Positions 9,569 through 17,523 of a stretch of 64,000 bases of DNA are shown one piece after another; positions within the stretch are counted from its first letter, which is position 1, and every line of letters starts with the position of its first letter. The stretch lies in assembly GCA_028689655.1 (NCBI GenBank), contig JAQVCT010000002.1:1-64000 (forward strand), read 5' to 3'. The translations under genes and the position numbers were made by a program. The notes below the pieces were generated by a model that was not told the origin of the DNA, searched no databases, and saw only the letters and a list, made by a program, of their open reading frames with translations. The stretch comes from Lachnospiraceae bacterium. GTDB taxonomy: Bacteria; Bacillota; Clostridia; Lachnospirales; Lachnospiraceae.

Positions 9569-11509
9569 CTATTTACACTTGCCATATTCCAGAAATGTTT
9601 TTTCATACATTTCCGGCAATCCCACATCAAAGCTTTCTCCATCAACATCGACTGCTATCAGATCCCCATTTTGTGCCTCATGCAGAAGAGCCGAAGTAAT
9701 ATCTATTTCATTTACCTGTTGGTTACTATTTATCATTTTATCCTGTTCTTCTATTTGGTTCTCCAGATATTGAAAGATTTCATCTGTCAGCACATATTGT
9801 CCAAAGGTAGCGAAGCATTCTCCATCTACTGACAGTTTTTCTCTTGCATATGGCTCATCCGGTTTCTCCACCATATTGTCCACTACCATCAGATAAGGAC
9901 GCTCTGTTGTAAACCGTCCGTGAATGATTCCATAATTTTTACTATCTTGAAATGGCACCTTTTTAATGGAAACTACTGATTTTCCACCAGACTTGTTATA
10001 TGCATTGATGGTCTGCTGTGTACAGCTGATACTGAGATTACTCCTGTAGATGAAGTCACCCAGCATAAGTATGGCAGGCTCTTTTTTTAGATATTTTCTT
10101 GCCTGATATACCGCATGTCCAAAGCCACGTTTCTCGTGCTGTACCACATAACGGACTCTCTGTCCAGTCTCATACAGTGTCTGATAATAGCTTCTGAGAT
10201 GTTCTGGAAGTTTACTCTGAAATTCCTTGTCAAATTCAAAATCAAATATCTTACGATATGCTTCCTCTTCTCCTTCTCCAACGATCAGATAGATATCTTC
10301 CACTTCTGCTGCTATCAATTCCTCCAGCATATACATCAGTACAGGCTTGGTAATTCCACTTTCATCTATCACCGGCAGAAATGCTTTTTTGATAAAGAAT
10401 GTTTCCGGGAACATTCTGGTACCAATTCCTGCAATGGGTATGATTGCCTTTTTAATCTTCCCACCTGCATTTAATTTAAAAGGAAAAGCATCCATGTGTC
10501 TTTCCTGATTCAGATAATCCACAATCATCTGCTGTGTTTCTTTATTCTTTGCAAGCAGTTGGACTGTTCCATCTCCCTGAGAACCTACTCCTTTTGCTCC
10601 GTAGATCCAGGGCTGAAGTTTGGGATCATTTAATACAGAATGAAGTACCGGAGATGCCAGTTCATCCGGGCAGGCAGGTGCTACCTTTTCATCAAACAGA
10701 TTTTGTGCCTCTACCATAATTTTCCCCAGTTCTTCTGGATTTCCCTCTTCAATGGCATGTCTTGCTCTGTCTATGATTACATGATTCTCTTTTCCCAGTG
10801 CTTCCTGTTCCTGCATTCCTGTCTTATCTGTTGCAAAGGGATACGCTTTATTCAAGTAGGCAAGTATCTTCTTCGTATCTTTGCTGGCACACAGATCTGC
10901 AATGACCCAGTAAAAGTTCTTGCCAACACGAAGCTTCTCCACGTCAATTTCATTTTCATTAAAATGCATCAGAACTGGTGTCTCTCCATAGGCACAAGCC
11001 TGATCCAGCCGTCCACAGCGTGAACCCGTAAGCAGTTCTCCACGATAGGCAATCTGCATGATGCCTCTTGTGCTGATATTCAGTCCATACAGTTCATTGA
11101 AAGCTTTTGCCACCAGACAGCATACAGCTGCCGAGGAGGACAATCCTTTTTTCATGGGAAGTGTTACTTTATTTATTCTAATAGAAACGCCGGCCACATG
11201 ATAATTTTCGCACATATATGCAGCGACCCCGCAGCAATAGGAAAATAAGCCCGATTCAGCCGCCAATTTTTTCAGCATTTTAGACTTCATTTCGCAAGTA
11301 ATGGATTCTTTTTTTCCACTTGCGTTAAAGGATGAAATCTCAAAATTCTCTGACTTTGAAGCCGTGGCATAGATACCAAGATTAATCCCGGTAACGATGG
11401 CTCTTCCTTCTACCAGATCTGCATTTCTGGCTGTGTAGGTACCTGCCCAGTCGCTGTGCTCCCCAAAAAGACATAATCTTCCAGGAACAAATAATGATAC
11501 TTTTTTCAT
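9569..11509 (-). CDS. fused GHMP sugar kinase and sugar-1-phosphate nucleotidyltransferase
   Basis: A two-domain enzyme of about 646 residues. The N-terminal half (about 1-345) is a GHMP kinase: it has PGRLCLFGEHSDW, which closely resembles the galactokinase signature, then KKGLSSSAAV (ATP loop) and a C-terminal GAKGVGSQGDG motif. The C-terminal half (about 353-646) is a nucleotidyltransferase with AGIGTRMFP, KKAFLPV and EKRGFGHAV, close to GalU-type UTP-glucose-1-phosphate uridylyltransferase. The inferred role is to phosphorylate a free sugar and then charge it to a UDP (or other nucleotide) sugar in one protein. In the well-known fucose salvage enzyme FKP the order is the reverse, pyrophosphorylase first. 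The start is uncertain; 11509 fits the kinase fold best, 11542 is the alternative. Confidence 0.85.
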   Translation of the reverse strand: MKKVSLFVPGRLCLFGEHSDWAGTYTARNADLVEGRAIVTGINLGIYATASKSENFEISSFNASGKKESITCEMKSKMLKKLAAESGLFSYCCGVAAYMCENYHVAGVSIRINKVTLPMKKGLSSSAAVCCLVAKAFNELYGLNISTRGIMQIAYRGELLTGSRCGRLDQACAYGETPVLMHFNENEIDVEKLRVGKNFYWVIADLCASKDTKKILAYLNKAYPFATDKTGMQEQEALGKENHVIIDRARHAIEEGNPEELGKIMVEAQNLFDEKVAPACPDELASPVLHSVLNDPKLQPWIYGAKGVGSQGDGTVQLLAKNKETQQMIVDYLNQERHMDAFPFKLNAGGKIKKAIIPIAGIGTRMFPETFFIKKAFLPVIDESGITKPVLMYMLEELIAAEVEDIYLIVGEGEEEAYRKIFDFEFDKEFQSKLPEHLRSYYQTLYETGQRVRYVVQHEKRGFGHAVYQARKYLKKEPAILMLGDFIYRSNLSISCTQQTINAYNKSGGKSVVSIKKVPFQDSKNYGIIHGRFTTERPYLMVVDNMVEKPDEPYAREKLSVDGECFATFGQYVLTDEIFQYLENQIEEQDKMINSNQQVNEIDITSALLHEAQNGDLIAVDVDGESFDVGLPEMYEKTFLEYGKCK

Positions 11510-11557
11510 GTTAAACCAACTTTCTCTTCTATTCATTGTCATCTTTTTCTACTAAAT

Positions 11558-11594
11558 GGGATTGCCGCACGTATATACGGACTACGGCAATCCC
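11558..11594 (-). terminator. 10-bp perfect hairpin between secreted protein and kinase fusion
   Basis: GGGATTGCCG and CGGCAATCCC pair perfectly around a 17-base loop. It lies between the stop of the Ser/Ala-rich protein and the kinase fusion on the minus strand. The bases after the stem (ATTTAG) are only weakly T-rich, so it may be an attenuator that lowers expression of downstream genes, or an mRNA stabiliser, more than a full terminator. Confidence 0.5.
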
Positions 11595-11636
11595 GGTGAA
11601 GATCACATGTGTTGATCAAATGTTGTTACTTTGTTA

Positions 11637-12269
11637 CTATGCGTTTATTACTGATAATACACAGTTCGTAGGTACTGTAACGATGATGGTACCGTTAGCT
11701 GCGATCACTGGTGCGATGACTGTGAACTGTCCTGTAGTAGCATCGAATGCTACGAGACGGATGTTGGCAACGTCCACTCCTGCCAATGCAGGTACGCTGA
11801 TTGCTGTTGTTACTGTTGTAACAGAAGCATCTACGCTGGATACGTTGAAAGCAAATGTCTGGGCAAGGTTCCAGCCTGGAGCGATTGCTCCAAGTACAGC
11901 ATTTACGTATGCTGTAGCGCTCTCATTGACTGCTGCTACATTTACTTTTGCTGCTACTTCCTGGCCGTTCACTACGACTTTCTGTACAGGCTGTACTGCT
12001 GCTACCACAGCGGCCTGAGCTGCTGTTGATGTGGAAGCCACTGACTGTACTGCTGCGGCTGCAGGTGTGGAAGCTACGATAGCTGCTGTGCCTGTTGCTG
12101 CTGTTTTAGCCGTTGTGGATGTGCTTGTGGAAGCTGATGATGAAGATGATGATGATGAATGTTTGCTTCCTGAGCTGCTTGATGATGTTGGGCTTTCTGC
12201 TGCGCATACGGACATTGTCATGGACAATGCTGTTACCACAGCAAGACCTAATGCAAGATATTTTTTCAT
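11637..12269 (-). CDS. secreted Ser/Thr/Ala/Val-rich low-complexity protein
   Basis: No family recognised. A clear signal peptide (lysines, then a hydrophobic stretch ending CAAES near residue 25) is followed by a serine/threonine run (about residues 27-55), an Ala/Val-rich region (about 56-110), and a more structured C-terminal half that may be a small beta domain. There is no LPXTG motif or membrane anchor. AAAGGAGGAA gives a strong ribosome site. The gene sits inside the capsule operon between the LCP protein and the kinase fusion and is much more GC-rich than genes further downstream. It could be a surface or matrix protein released with the polysaccharide; this is speculation. Confidence 0.75.
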   Translation of the reverse strand: MKKYLALGLAVVTALSMTMSVCAAESPTSSSSSGSKHSSSSSSSSASTSTSTTAKTAATGTAAIVASTPAAAAVQSVASTSTAAQAAVVAAVQPVQKVVVNGQEVAAKVNVAAVNESATAYVNAVLGAIAPGWNLAQTFAFNVSSVDASVTTVTTAISVPALAGVDVANIRLVAFDATTGQFTVIAPVIAANGTIIVTVPTNCVLSVINA

Positions 12270-12386
12270 AATAGGTAAATTCCTCCTTTCATTCGTACTA
12301 TGTGATCTTCTCTATATCAATCATTCATTGCTGAATGAGCGATACCTGTCTGTTGTTCCTGATCTATTGTCTAAGGTCATATTTGA

Positions 12387-13526
12387 TCATGATCCTGTAT
12401 CTGTCTGATTCTGTACTTTCTCATAGAACACATCTATGATGAGCTGCTGGAGCGCCTCTTCGTCCGGATAGAACTCCTCGTAGATCTCTCCTTGTTTCGT
12501 TTCTCCGGGCACGGTGAGCATGCTGTTCTCATCGAAGCTGTAGCCTGCCGCCTCCGAGGCGAGATAGGTGGCCTCATCCAGGGTGACATCCGTGGTCATG
12601 TAGTCCAGCAGTGTATTAAATACGGTGACCGGGAGGGACGGATCTTTCTTAAATGCTTCCTTTGCCTGCTTCACATAGGCCACCATATACTGTTTCTGTC
12701 TCTGGAGCCGCTCTGCCGCAGTGCCGAATTCCCCGGTATCACGGTAGTGGATATATTCATAGGCCTCTTTTCCCGTAAGGGTGACGGTGCTGCCTGCCAC
12801 GAGATTGGGGCTGCGCTTTGATAAGTCCTGCTGTACGGTGAGGGTCACGCCTCCCACGAAGTCATTGATCTTCGGAATGGCACTCATGTTGATGGCGCAG
12901 TAGCCGGTGAAGGGCAGGTCCATGAATACCTTTGACACTGCTTTCTCCATGCGCTCCGCACTCTTCACGGTACCGTCGCCGAATCCGTGCTGGACACAGA
13001 TCTGGGTGATGATGGTGTCCAGGTAGGCATCCTGTTCCCCGTACCTGTCCACCTCCGCCATGGTGTTGCGGTCCAGGGCGATCATCTGCATCTTCTTATT
13101 GTGGGGATTCAGCACCAGCAGGAAAATGGTATCCGCCTGGCCTCCCTGTCTGGCCTCCTCCGTTTCCTTTACCTTCTCATCCTTTGAGTCGATGCCCATG
13201 ACGAGGAATGTCATGATGTCACTGTTATAGTCATAGAGCTGTCCCTTATAGCTGATCCTGCCCTCCGGCCATGCCTCGGCTTTCTTCTGCTCCTCCGTCA
13301 CTTCTCCCGTATCCATGGATGGGCTTGCTCCCGCCGTCTCGTTCTGGATGTTGGTCTTTCCCTTTGCCTTTAACAGCAGGAATGCTGCCATGGACAGGGC
13401 GGTGACGCCCACAAAGACTGCCAGTATGGTGACCGCGATCCGCTTCCCGTGATTTTTCTTTCCTGTATTTACTTTTTCTCTTTTTCTCTTACGCATGCCG
13501 CGTTCTTCGGTTCGTTCCTTTGTCAT
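12387..13526 (-). CDS. LytR-CpsA-Psr (LCP) family glycopolymer transferase
   Basis: Predicted to attach the capsule or another undecaprenyl-linked glycopolymer to peptidoglycan at the outer membrane face. A basic cytoplasmic N-terminus is followed by one membrane helix (about residues 32-54 of this start). The LCP domain shows LVMGIDSKDE, MIALDRNTMAEVDRYG and HYRDTGEFGTAAERLQR, containing the arginines and aspartate that bind pyrophosphate. About 380 residues is normal. The start is uncertain: 13526 has AAGGG upstream, and a longer frame would overlap the previous gene. Its place after cpsC/cpsD fits capsule anchoring. Confidence 0.9.
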   Translation of the reverse strand: MTKERTEERGMRKRKREKVNTGKKNHGKRIAVTILAVFVGVTALSMAAFLLLKAKGKTNIQNETAGASPSMDTGEVTEEQKKAEAWPEGRISYKGQLYDYNSDIMTFLVMGIDSKDEKVKETEEARQGGQADTIFLLVLNPHNKKMQMIALDRNTMAEVDRYGEQDAYLDTIITQICVQHGFGDGTVKSAERMEKAVSKVFMDLPFTGYCAINMSAIPKINDFVGGVTLTVQQDLSKRSPNLVAGSTVTLTGKEAYEYIHYRDTGEFGTAAERLQRQKQYMVAYVKQAKEAFKKDPSLPVTVFNTLLDYMTTDVTLDEATYLASEAAGYSFDENSMLTVPGETKQGEIYEEFYPDEEALQQLIIDVFYEKVQNQTDTGS

Positions 13527-13552
13527 TTGTGACCATACCCTTCTTACGGACT

Positions 13553-13795
13553 TCAGGTGTCCATCATCCACACTGCCAGGAAGATCCCGTCTGTGCAGAT
13601 GGCTGCCTTACTGCTGGATAAATTCAAATTCGTCATGGAAATATACAGAATCGTATACAGAACCGTGGTGGCGATGCCCCACGGTATGATATATCTTCCA
13701 CTGACCCGCTTTCCAAAGTAGAGGAACCAGGCCAGTACATAGATAAAGATATGCATGATAGTAAGCTTCGCTGTATTTTTGTTGTCGGTTCTCAT
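13553..13795 (-). CDS. small membrane protein of unknown function
   Basis: An 80-residue protein with about two or three hydrophobic segments (roughly residues 14-30, 38-55 and near the C-terminus). I choose the ATG at 13795, preceded by GGGG at six bases; an in-frame GTG lies twelve bases upstream. It ends 26 bases before the LCP start and shares the GC content of the surrounding block, which supports it as a real operon member. No family recognised. It may be a topology partner of the LCP or CpsCD complex, but nothing in the sequence proves it. Confidence 0.6.
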   Translation of the reverse strand: MRTDNKNTAKLTIMHIFIYVLAWFLYFGKRVSGRYIIPWGIATTVLYTILYISMTNLNLSSSKAAICTDGIFLAVWMMDT

Positions 13796-13811
13796 TCGTA
13801 TCCCCACGCCC

Positions 13812-13929
13812 TAACCCGATGTCTTCCCAATCGGGCCTTATATGATTTCTTCGGAATCAGGTCAATCTGATCTTCGTAGCTTTGATCCTTCGTCTACTTA
13901 GCCCGATATCTTTCCAGCCGGGCCTTATT
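13812..13929. repeat. two imperfect 30-bp hairpin repeats
   Basis: Direct copies at 13812-13841 and 13900-13929, differing at about six positions. Each folds on itself (CCCGAT with ATCGGG in one; CCCG with CGGG in the other). The second copy covers the stop codon of the Ig-like gene. They lie between that gene and the small membrane protein, so they would form mRNA hairpins inside the capsule transcript. Confidence 0.6.
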
Positions 13930-14764
13930 CGGTTACATGGATCAGCAGGTTCTGGGCTCCTGAGGTGTTTCCCTCACTGTCCGTCACCATGACTGTTACC
14001 CGGTAGTCTCCCACGGTATTGTTGTCGAACTCTCCGTTGGTCCTGATCCTGTGCTGCAGTGTCTCCGTGGTATCCACATCGTCACTGAGCTGTGCGATAT
14101 AATCATTGATGTTGAAGAAGCTTCCCTTTTTCAGCGTCGCCTCTGCCGTATTCAGCTTTATGACCGGTACCGCTTTATTCTGAACGTTCTCTGCAGGCTC
14201 CTCCGGTTTCTGTTCCTCCGGCGGCTGCTCTTCTCTTACGGGCTCTTCCTCCGTCCCGGCTTCTGCCCGCTCGTCAGTGGTCTGTGCTTCCTCCGCCTCA
14301 GGATTCCCCCCGGATCCTTCCGCTTCCTGTGTCCCTTCTGTTTCCGACGCTATGGGGACATCCGTCACTGCGCCTGCCCCGGCCTCCACCTTATAGGTGG
14401 ATCTGCTGTCGCTCTTATTCGTATCCGTATCCAGGTCCCTGGCCTGGAAGATCCGGGATGCTTTGGCGAAGTTATTGCTCCTGTCTCCCGCCGCATAGGT
14501 GACGATGACGGATCTGCCGTCGGATGTCTTTGTGATCTTTTCTATGACGATCTGGTCTGTCACATCCCCGTCATGTCTGTCCTGTGCCTCCACACCTTTC
14601 AGGAGTTCCGCGGTGTCCATGCCGTCCCTGTAGACCACACGGCTCTGTCCGAAACTGATCTCCGGCGGTTCCCTGTCCTGCCCGTTCAGCAGGAATGCAC
14701 AGACGGCCAGCACGCAGATGCTCACCGTGGCGAACATGATCGCAAGTTTATTTCCAAGATTCAT
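13925..14764 (-). CDS. membrane-anchored protein with two Ig-like (DUF5011-type) domains
   Basis: An N-terminal membrane helix (about residues 7-26) is followed by an Ig-like domain (about 33-108: PPEISFGQ, then HDGDVTDQIVI and VTYAAGDRSNN, the typical DUF5011 pattern), a Glu/Pro/Thr-rich linker (about 109-195) and a second Ig-like domain (about 197-279: VPVIKLN, SDDVDTTETL, VTVMVTDSEGNTSG). It would sit on the outer membrane face and reach into the wall. It lies between cpsD and the LCP gene, and TAA-free spacing suggests one transcript. A scaffold that holds polymer or the assembly machine is possible. No catalytic motif is visible. Confidence 0.8.
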   Translation of the reverse strand: MNLGNKLAIMFATVSICVLAVCAFLLNGQDREPPEISFGQSRVVYRDGMDTAELLKGVEAQDRHDGDVTDQIVIEKITKTSDGRSVIVTYAAGDRSNNFAKASRIFQARDLDTDTNKSDSRSTYKVEAGAGAVTDVPIASETEGTQEAEGSGGNPEAEEAQTTDERAEAGTEEEPVREEQPPEEQKPEEPAENVQNKAVPVIKLNTAEATLKKGSFFNINDYIAQLSDDVDTTETLQHRIRTNGEFDNNTVGDYRVTVMVTDSEGNTSGAQNLLIHVTE

Positions 14765-14781
14765 GATTGTGTCCTCTTCTT

Positions 14782-15516
14782 TTATATATTTCCGTCTTTG
14801 TGGCTCTCATGGCTGCCGTAATTGCCATAGTACTTGCCGTAGTATTTTCCATAATAGCGTCCGTAATGTCCGTAGTAGCCCTTGGTGGACATGTCCACCT
14901 TGTTCAGCACCACGCCCAGCACCTTGCAGTTTGTCTTGTCCATCTGGTCCTTCACGTTCTGGGCGAAACGGTAGCTGATGGCGTTGCTCTCCAGTACCAG
15001 GATCACGCCGTCACATTCCCGTGCCACGATGGCGCTGTCGATGACGCTTCCCAGGGGCGGGGTGTCCACGATGATGTAGTCGAAGGTCTGTTTCAGGGCC
15101 TCGATCATGGTGCCGAAGTTCCTGCTCCCCAGCAGTTCACTGGGATTCGGCGGTACCGGTCCCGAGAACATGGTGTACAGGTTCTTCACGTTGGTCTCGC
15201 AGATGGCGTCCTGGAGCTTCACCTTTCCCACCAGGCAGTGGGTGACTCCGTACTCTACCGCTCCCGTATGGTATCTGCCCACCAGCACGGATTTTCGAAG
15301 ATCCGCATCGATGAGTATGACATTCTTCTTATTCTCTGCCATGGTGTACGCCAGGTTCATGGACACACTGGACTTTCCCTCGTTGGGCGTACAGCTGGTG
15401 ATGGCTATGACTTTATTTTCTTCCCCGCAGAACTCGATGTTGGTGCGGAGGGTCTTATAGGCTTCCTTTGTCCTGTAATCCAGTTTTCCGATCTGGTCTA
15501 GTACTACTTTCTGCAT
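14782..15516 (-). CDS. cpsD: CpsD/CapB family bacterial tyrosine kinase
   Basis: Cytoplasmic BY-kinase that works with the CpsC membrane protein to control polymer length through autophosphorylation cycles. Walker A is TPNEGKSSVSMNLA (about residues 51-64), Walker A' is VILIDADLRKS, and Walker B is YIIVDTPP. The C-terminus is an unusually rich tyrosine cluster, with about ten tyrosines in alternating YYGK-like repeats, the expected autophosphorylation tail and substrate of CpsB. Length of 244 residues is normal. It follows cpsC after a 175-base gap and precedes the Ig-like gene by 17 bases. Confidence 0.95.
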   Translation of the reverse strand: MQKVVLDQIGKLDYRTKEAYKTLRTNIEFCGEENKVIAITSCTPNEGKSSVSMNLAYTMAENKKNVILIDADLRKSVLVGRYHTGAVEYGVTHCLVGKVKLQDAICETNVKNLYTMFSGPVPPNPSELLGSRNFGTMIEALKQTFDYIIVDTPPLGSVIDSAIVARECDGVILVLESNAISYRFAQNVKDQMDKTNCKVLGVVLNKVDMSTKGYYGHYGRYYGKYYGKYYGNYGSHESHKDGNI

Positions 15517-15527
15517 GTCTGTGGCCG

Positions 15528-15660
15528 TACCTTTCTATCTGATTTGTATCTGTTTATACACTGGTTTCTATCTGTTTTCTATACTGCTTTTTATCTGCCA
15601 TATGCTTTCTGCTCTGGTTTTTATCTGTTTCTATCTGCTCCATGCTTTCTGCTCTGCCTT
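15528..15660. repeat. imperfect short tandem repeats between cpsC and cpsD
   Basis: On the plus strand the gap consists of irregular copies of units such as TTTCTATCTG, TTTTATCTG and TGCTTTCTGCTCTG. On the transcribed strand this is an A/G-rich leader before cpsD. Such simple repeats can change length by slippage, which could tune the CpsC to CpsD ratio; that effect is inference. Confidence 0.6.
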
Positions 15661-15691
15661 TGTTCTCCTGCTCACTGTTTTTCCTGATTTC

Positions 15692-16531
15692 TCACAGGGT
15701 ATCCGCTCCATCCGTGGACAGTTCCGCGGATTTCTTTTTGCTTTCCTTATCCGCGGTGTTCAGGAACGGCAGCTTTCCCGCAGCCTGTCTGATCTTCTTT
15801 TTCCGTTTCCGCTTTGCCCTGTTCCTGGTGGCCGTTTCCTCATCCTCCACGATGGGGATCAGTGCCAGGGTGCTGAGGTGCAGGTATTTCTCCACGTCCT
15901 CCGATGACTTTATGGTATCGTCCATGATATAGATGACGAATACGATGACGCACACCAGGAAGGCTCCCAGGATTCCTGCTATGACAGTCCATTTCAGGAC
16001 GCTGGGGCCTGCCTTCTTCATGGGCAGGTTCGCTGTCTCCACGATATTCACCGCCTTGATGTCCATGACGTTGGTGATGTGGACGGATGCCGTCTCACGG
16101 ATGGCGTTTGCCATGTTCATGGCTGCCACGGGGCTGTGATCCTCCACCGTGATGGCCAGGATACGGGTGTCCGTGGGGGTGGACACGCTGAGTTTGTCCT
16201 TCAGTTCCTCATAGCTCAGGTCCAGATCCAGCTCCTGGATCACTTCCTCCAGCACGAAGCGGCTCTGCACCAGCTCCGCATAGTCCTTGGTGAGCTGTGT
16301 CCCCACCTGCACGTCACTGTAGGATACCGTGCTGCTGTCCTGTTTGTTCAGGATATAGATCTTCGTGGCGGATTCGTAGACCGGGGCGATGAGGAATCTG
16401 CTGATCACCAGCCCGATGGTCGCCGCGAACAGTCCCGCTGCCAGTATGATCCATATCCGGTGAAGGAACAGACCAAATATTTCCCCAAGGTCGATCTCTA
16501 TCTCATCTGTCTCTGCTCTGTTTGTTTCCAT
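15692..16531 (-). CDS. cpsC: Wzz/CpsC family chain-length regulator and kinase activator
   Basis: Polysaccharide co-polymerase with two membrane helices (about residues 26-47 and 182-205) around an extracytoplasmic loop. The Wzz signature is visible at the N-terminus (EIEIDLGEIFGLFLHRIW) and before the second helix (ETANLPMKKAGPSVLKW, the proline-rich Wzz motif). The cytoplasmic C-terminus is highly basic (RAKRKRKKKIRQ) and would contact CpsD. Length of 279 residues is normal for Firmicutes. In these bacteria CpsC and CpsD replace the single Gram-negative Wzc protein. It is the first structural gene after cpsB, from which it is separated by a 150-bp repeat element. Confidence 0.93.
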   Translation of the reverse strand: METNRAETDEIEIDLGEIFGLFLHRIWIILAAGLFAATIGLVISRFLIAPVYESATKIYILNKQDSSTVSYSDVQVGTQLTKDYAELVQSRFVLEEVIQELDLDLSYEELKDKLSVSTPTDTRILAITVEDHSPVAAMNMANAIRETASVHITNVMDIKAVNIVETANLPMKKAGPSVLKWTVIAGILGAFLVCVIVFVIYIMDDTIKSSEDVEKYLHLSTLALIPIVEDEETATRNRAKRKRKKKIRQAAGKLPFLNTADKESKKKSAELSTDGADTL

Positions 16532-16600
16532 AGTCGTATTTGTACCTTTCCATGCTTTTGTGTATCACTTCTGCCGTAATTTTTTATCTTTATTATTTGG

Positions 16601-16750
16601 TAACTATTCAGAGCCATGCAAATTCATAAAAATATGCGAATCATGCTTGCATGAGTGAGCTGATTTTTGTGAATTTATTTGGTGAAGTAACCACATAAGC
16701 AAAAGGAAAGCTTCGAAGAAGCGATTTTGCGCATGGGGTTCTGAATAGTT
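16601..16750 (+). mobile_element. 150-bp MITE-like repeat, copy A
   Basis: A non-coding element bounded by inverted ends AACTATTCAGA and TCTGAATAGTT. It is nearly identical to the inverse of 42208-42357, with only about eight differences over 150 bases. Internal short palindromes (GCATGCAAGC-like, CTTCGAAG) allow extensive folding. It lies between cpsB and cpsC, within the capsule operon. Size, lack of genes and terminal inverted repeats suggest a miniature inverted-repeat element, but no clear target duplication is seen. Confidence 0.75.
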
Positions 16751-16783
16751 GCTATTATTTTATGTCTGTTTCCTCTATTACTG

Positions 16784-17503
16784 TCAGATATAGACATTCT
16801 CTATCACTTTCCGTGCATTTTTATATATGAGATCATCTATATATTTTTCATCATATTTGCGATATAATTTTCTAACGCAGCTATCTATCTCCGGTGGTCG
16901 TTCTGTGTCATTATGTGCATCCGTTGCCAGGAAATGGACTCTTCCGTTCTGTAACAGTTTCCTGGTATCGCTTTTGGTGCGAAATCCGAATCTGCCCATG
17001 ACACTTCCCACATTTACCTGTACATAACAGCCCATGTCGATCAGATCATCTACCAGGCTCTGATCTTTCATGATTGCCTGATACCGTTCGATGTGCGCAA
17101 TAATAGGACGATAGCCTGCTGATAAGATCGCATACAATCCATCCCTAATGTAGGCATAATCATCCCTCGGTGAAAACTCTATGAGCACATAGGCAGAATC
17201 AGCCATGGTACACACCTTTTTCTGATTCAATAATTCCACCAGCTCACTTCTATAGTAGAATTCCGTTCCTGCATAGAGGTGCATCCCATACCCATTTTCG
17301 TCTGCGTGATGCTGGAGCTCTGCCATGCGTTCTTCTATGGTTCTCTTGCTGGCATTGTGTCTGTTGGCCTTATTATGTGGTGTTACAATGATGTCTTGTA
17401 TTTCATTTTCATGTGCTATTTTTAACATTTTAAAAGATTGTTCTACGTTTTTTGATCCATCATCCAGACCATACAGGATATGGGAGTGAATATCTATATA
17501 CAT
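16784..17503 (-). CDS. cpsB: CpsB/CapC family tyrosine-protein phosphatase (PHP fold)
   Basis: Manganese-dependent phosphatase that removes phosphate from the CpsD tyrosine tail and so controls capsule output. The PHP motifs are intact: YIDIHSHILYGLDDG at the N-terminus, TPHNKANRH, the central AHIERY and the C-terminal LATDAHNDTERP. About 239 residues from the ATG at 17503, which begins exactly at the conserved MYIDIHSH; an in-frame TTG at 17533 would overlap the XRE gene. It follows that regulator directly, and the repeat element separates it from cpsC. Confidence 0.93.
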   Translation of the reverse strand: MYIDIHSHILYGLDDGSKNVEQSFKMLKIAHENEIQDIIVTPHNKANRHNASKRTIEERMAELQHHADENGYGMHLYAGTEFYYRSELVELLNQKKVCTMADSAYVLIEFSPRDDYAYIRDGLYAILSAGYRPIIAHIERYQAIMKDQSLVDDLIDMGCYVQVNVGSVMGRFGFRTKSDTRKLLQNGRVHFLATDAHNDTERPPEIDSCVRKLYRKYDEKYIDDLIYKNARKVIENVYI

Positions 17504-17523
17504 TGCATCAAACAGGCCTTTCT

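Noticed and set aside
9532-9648. Longer start of the priming sugar transferase
   Set aside because: It overlaps the end of the kinase fusion and lacks a ribosome site, whereas AAGGAG precedes the ATG at 9531.
14051-15501. Long plus-strand open frames of 244-256 codons opposite cpsD and the Ig-like gene
   Set aside because: They are complements of strongly supported GC-rich genes, contain Cys/Leu/Arg-rich nonsense with no domain, and lack ribosome sites.
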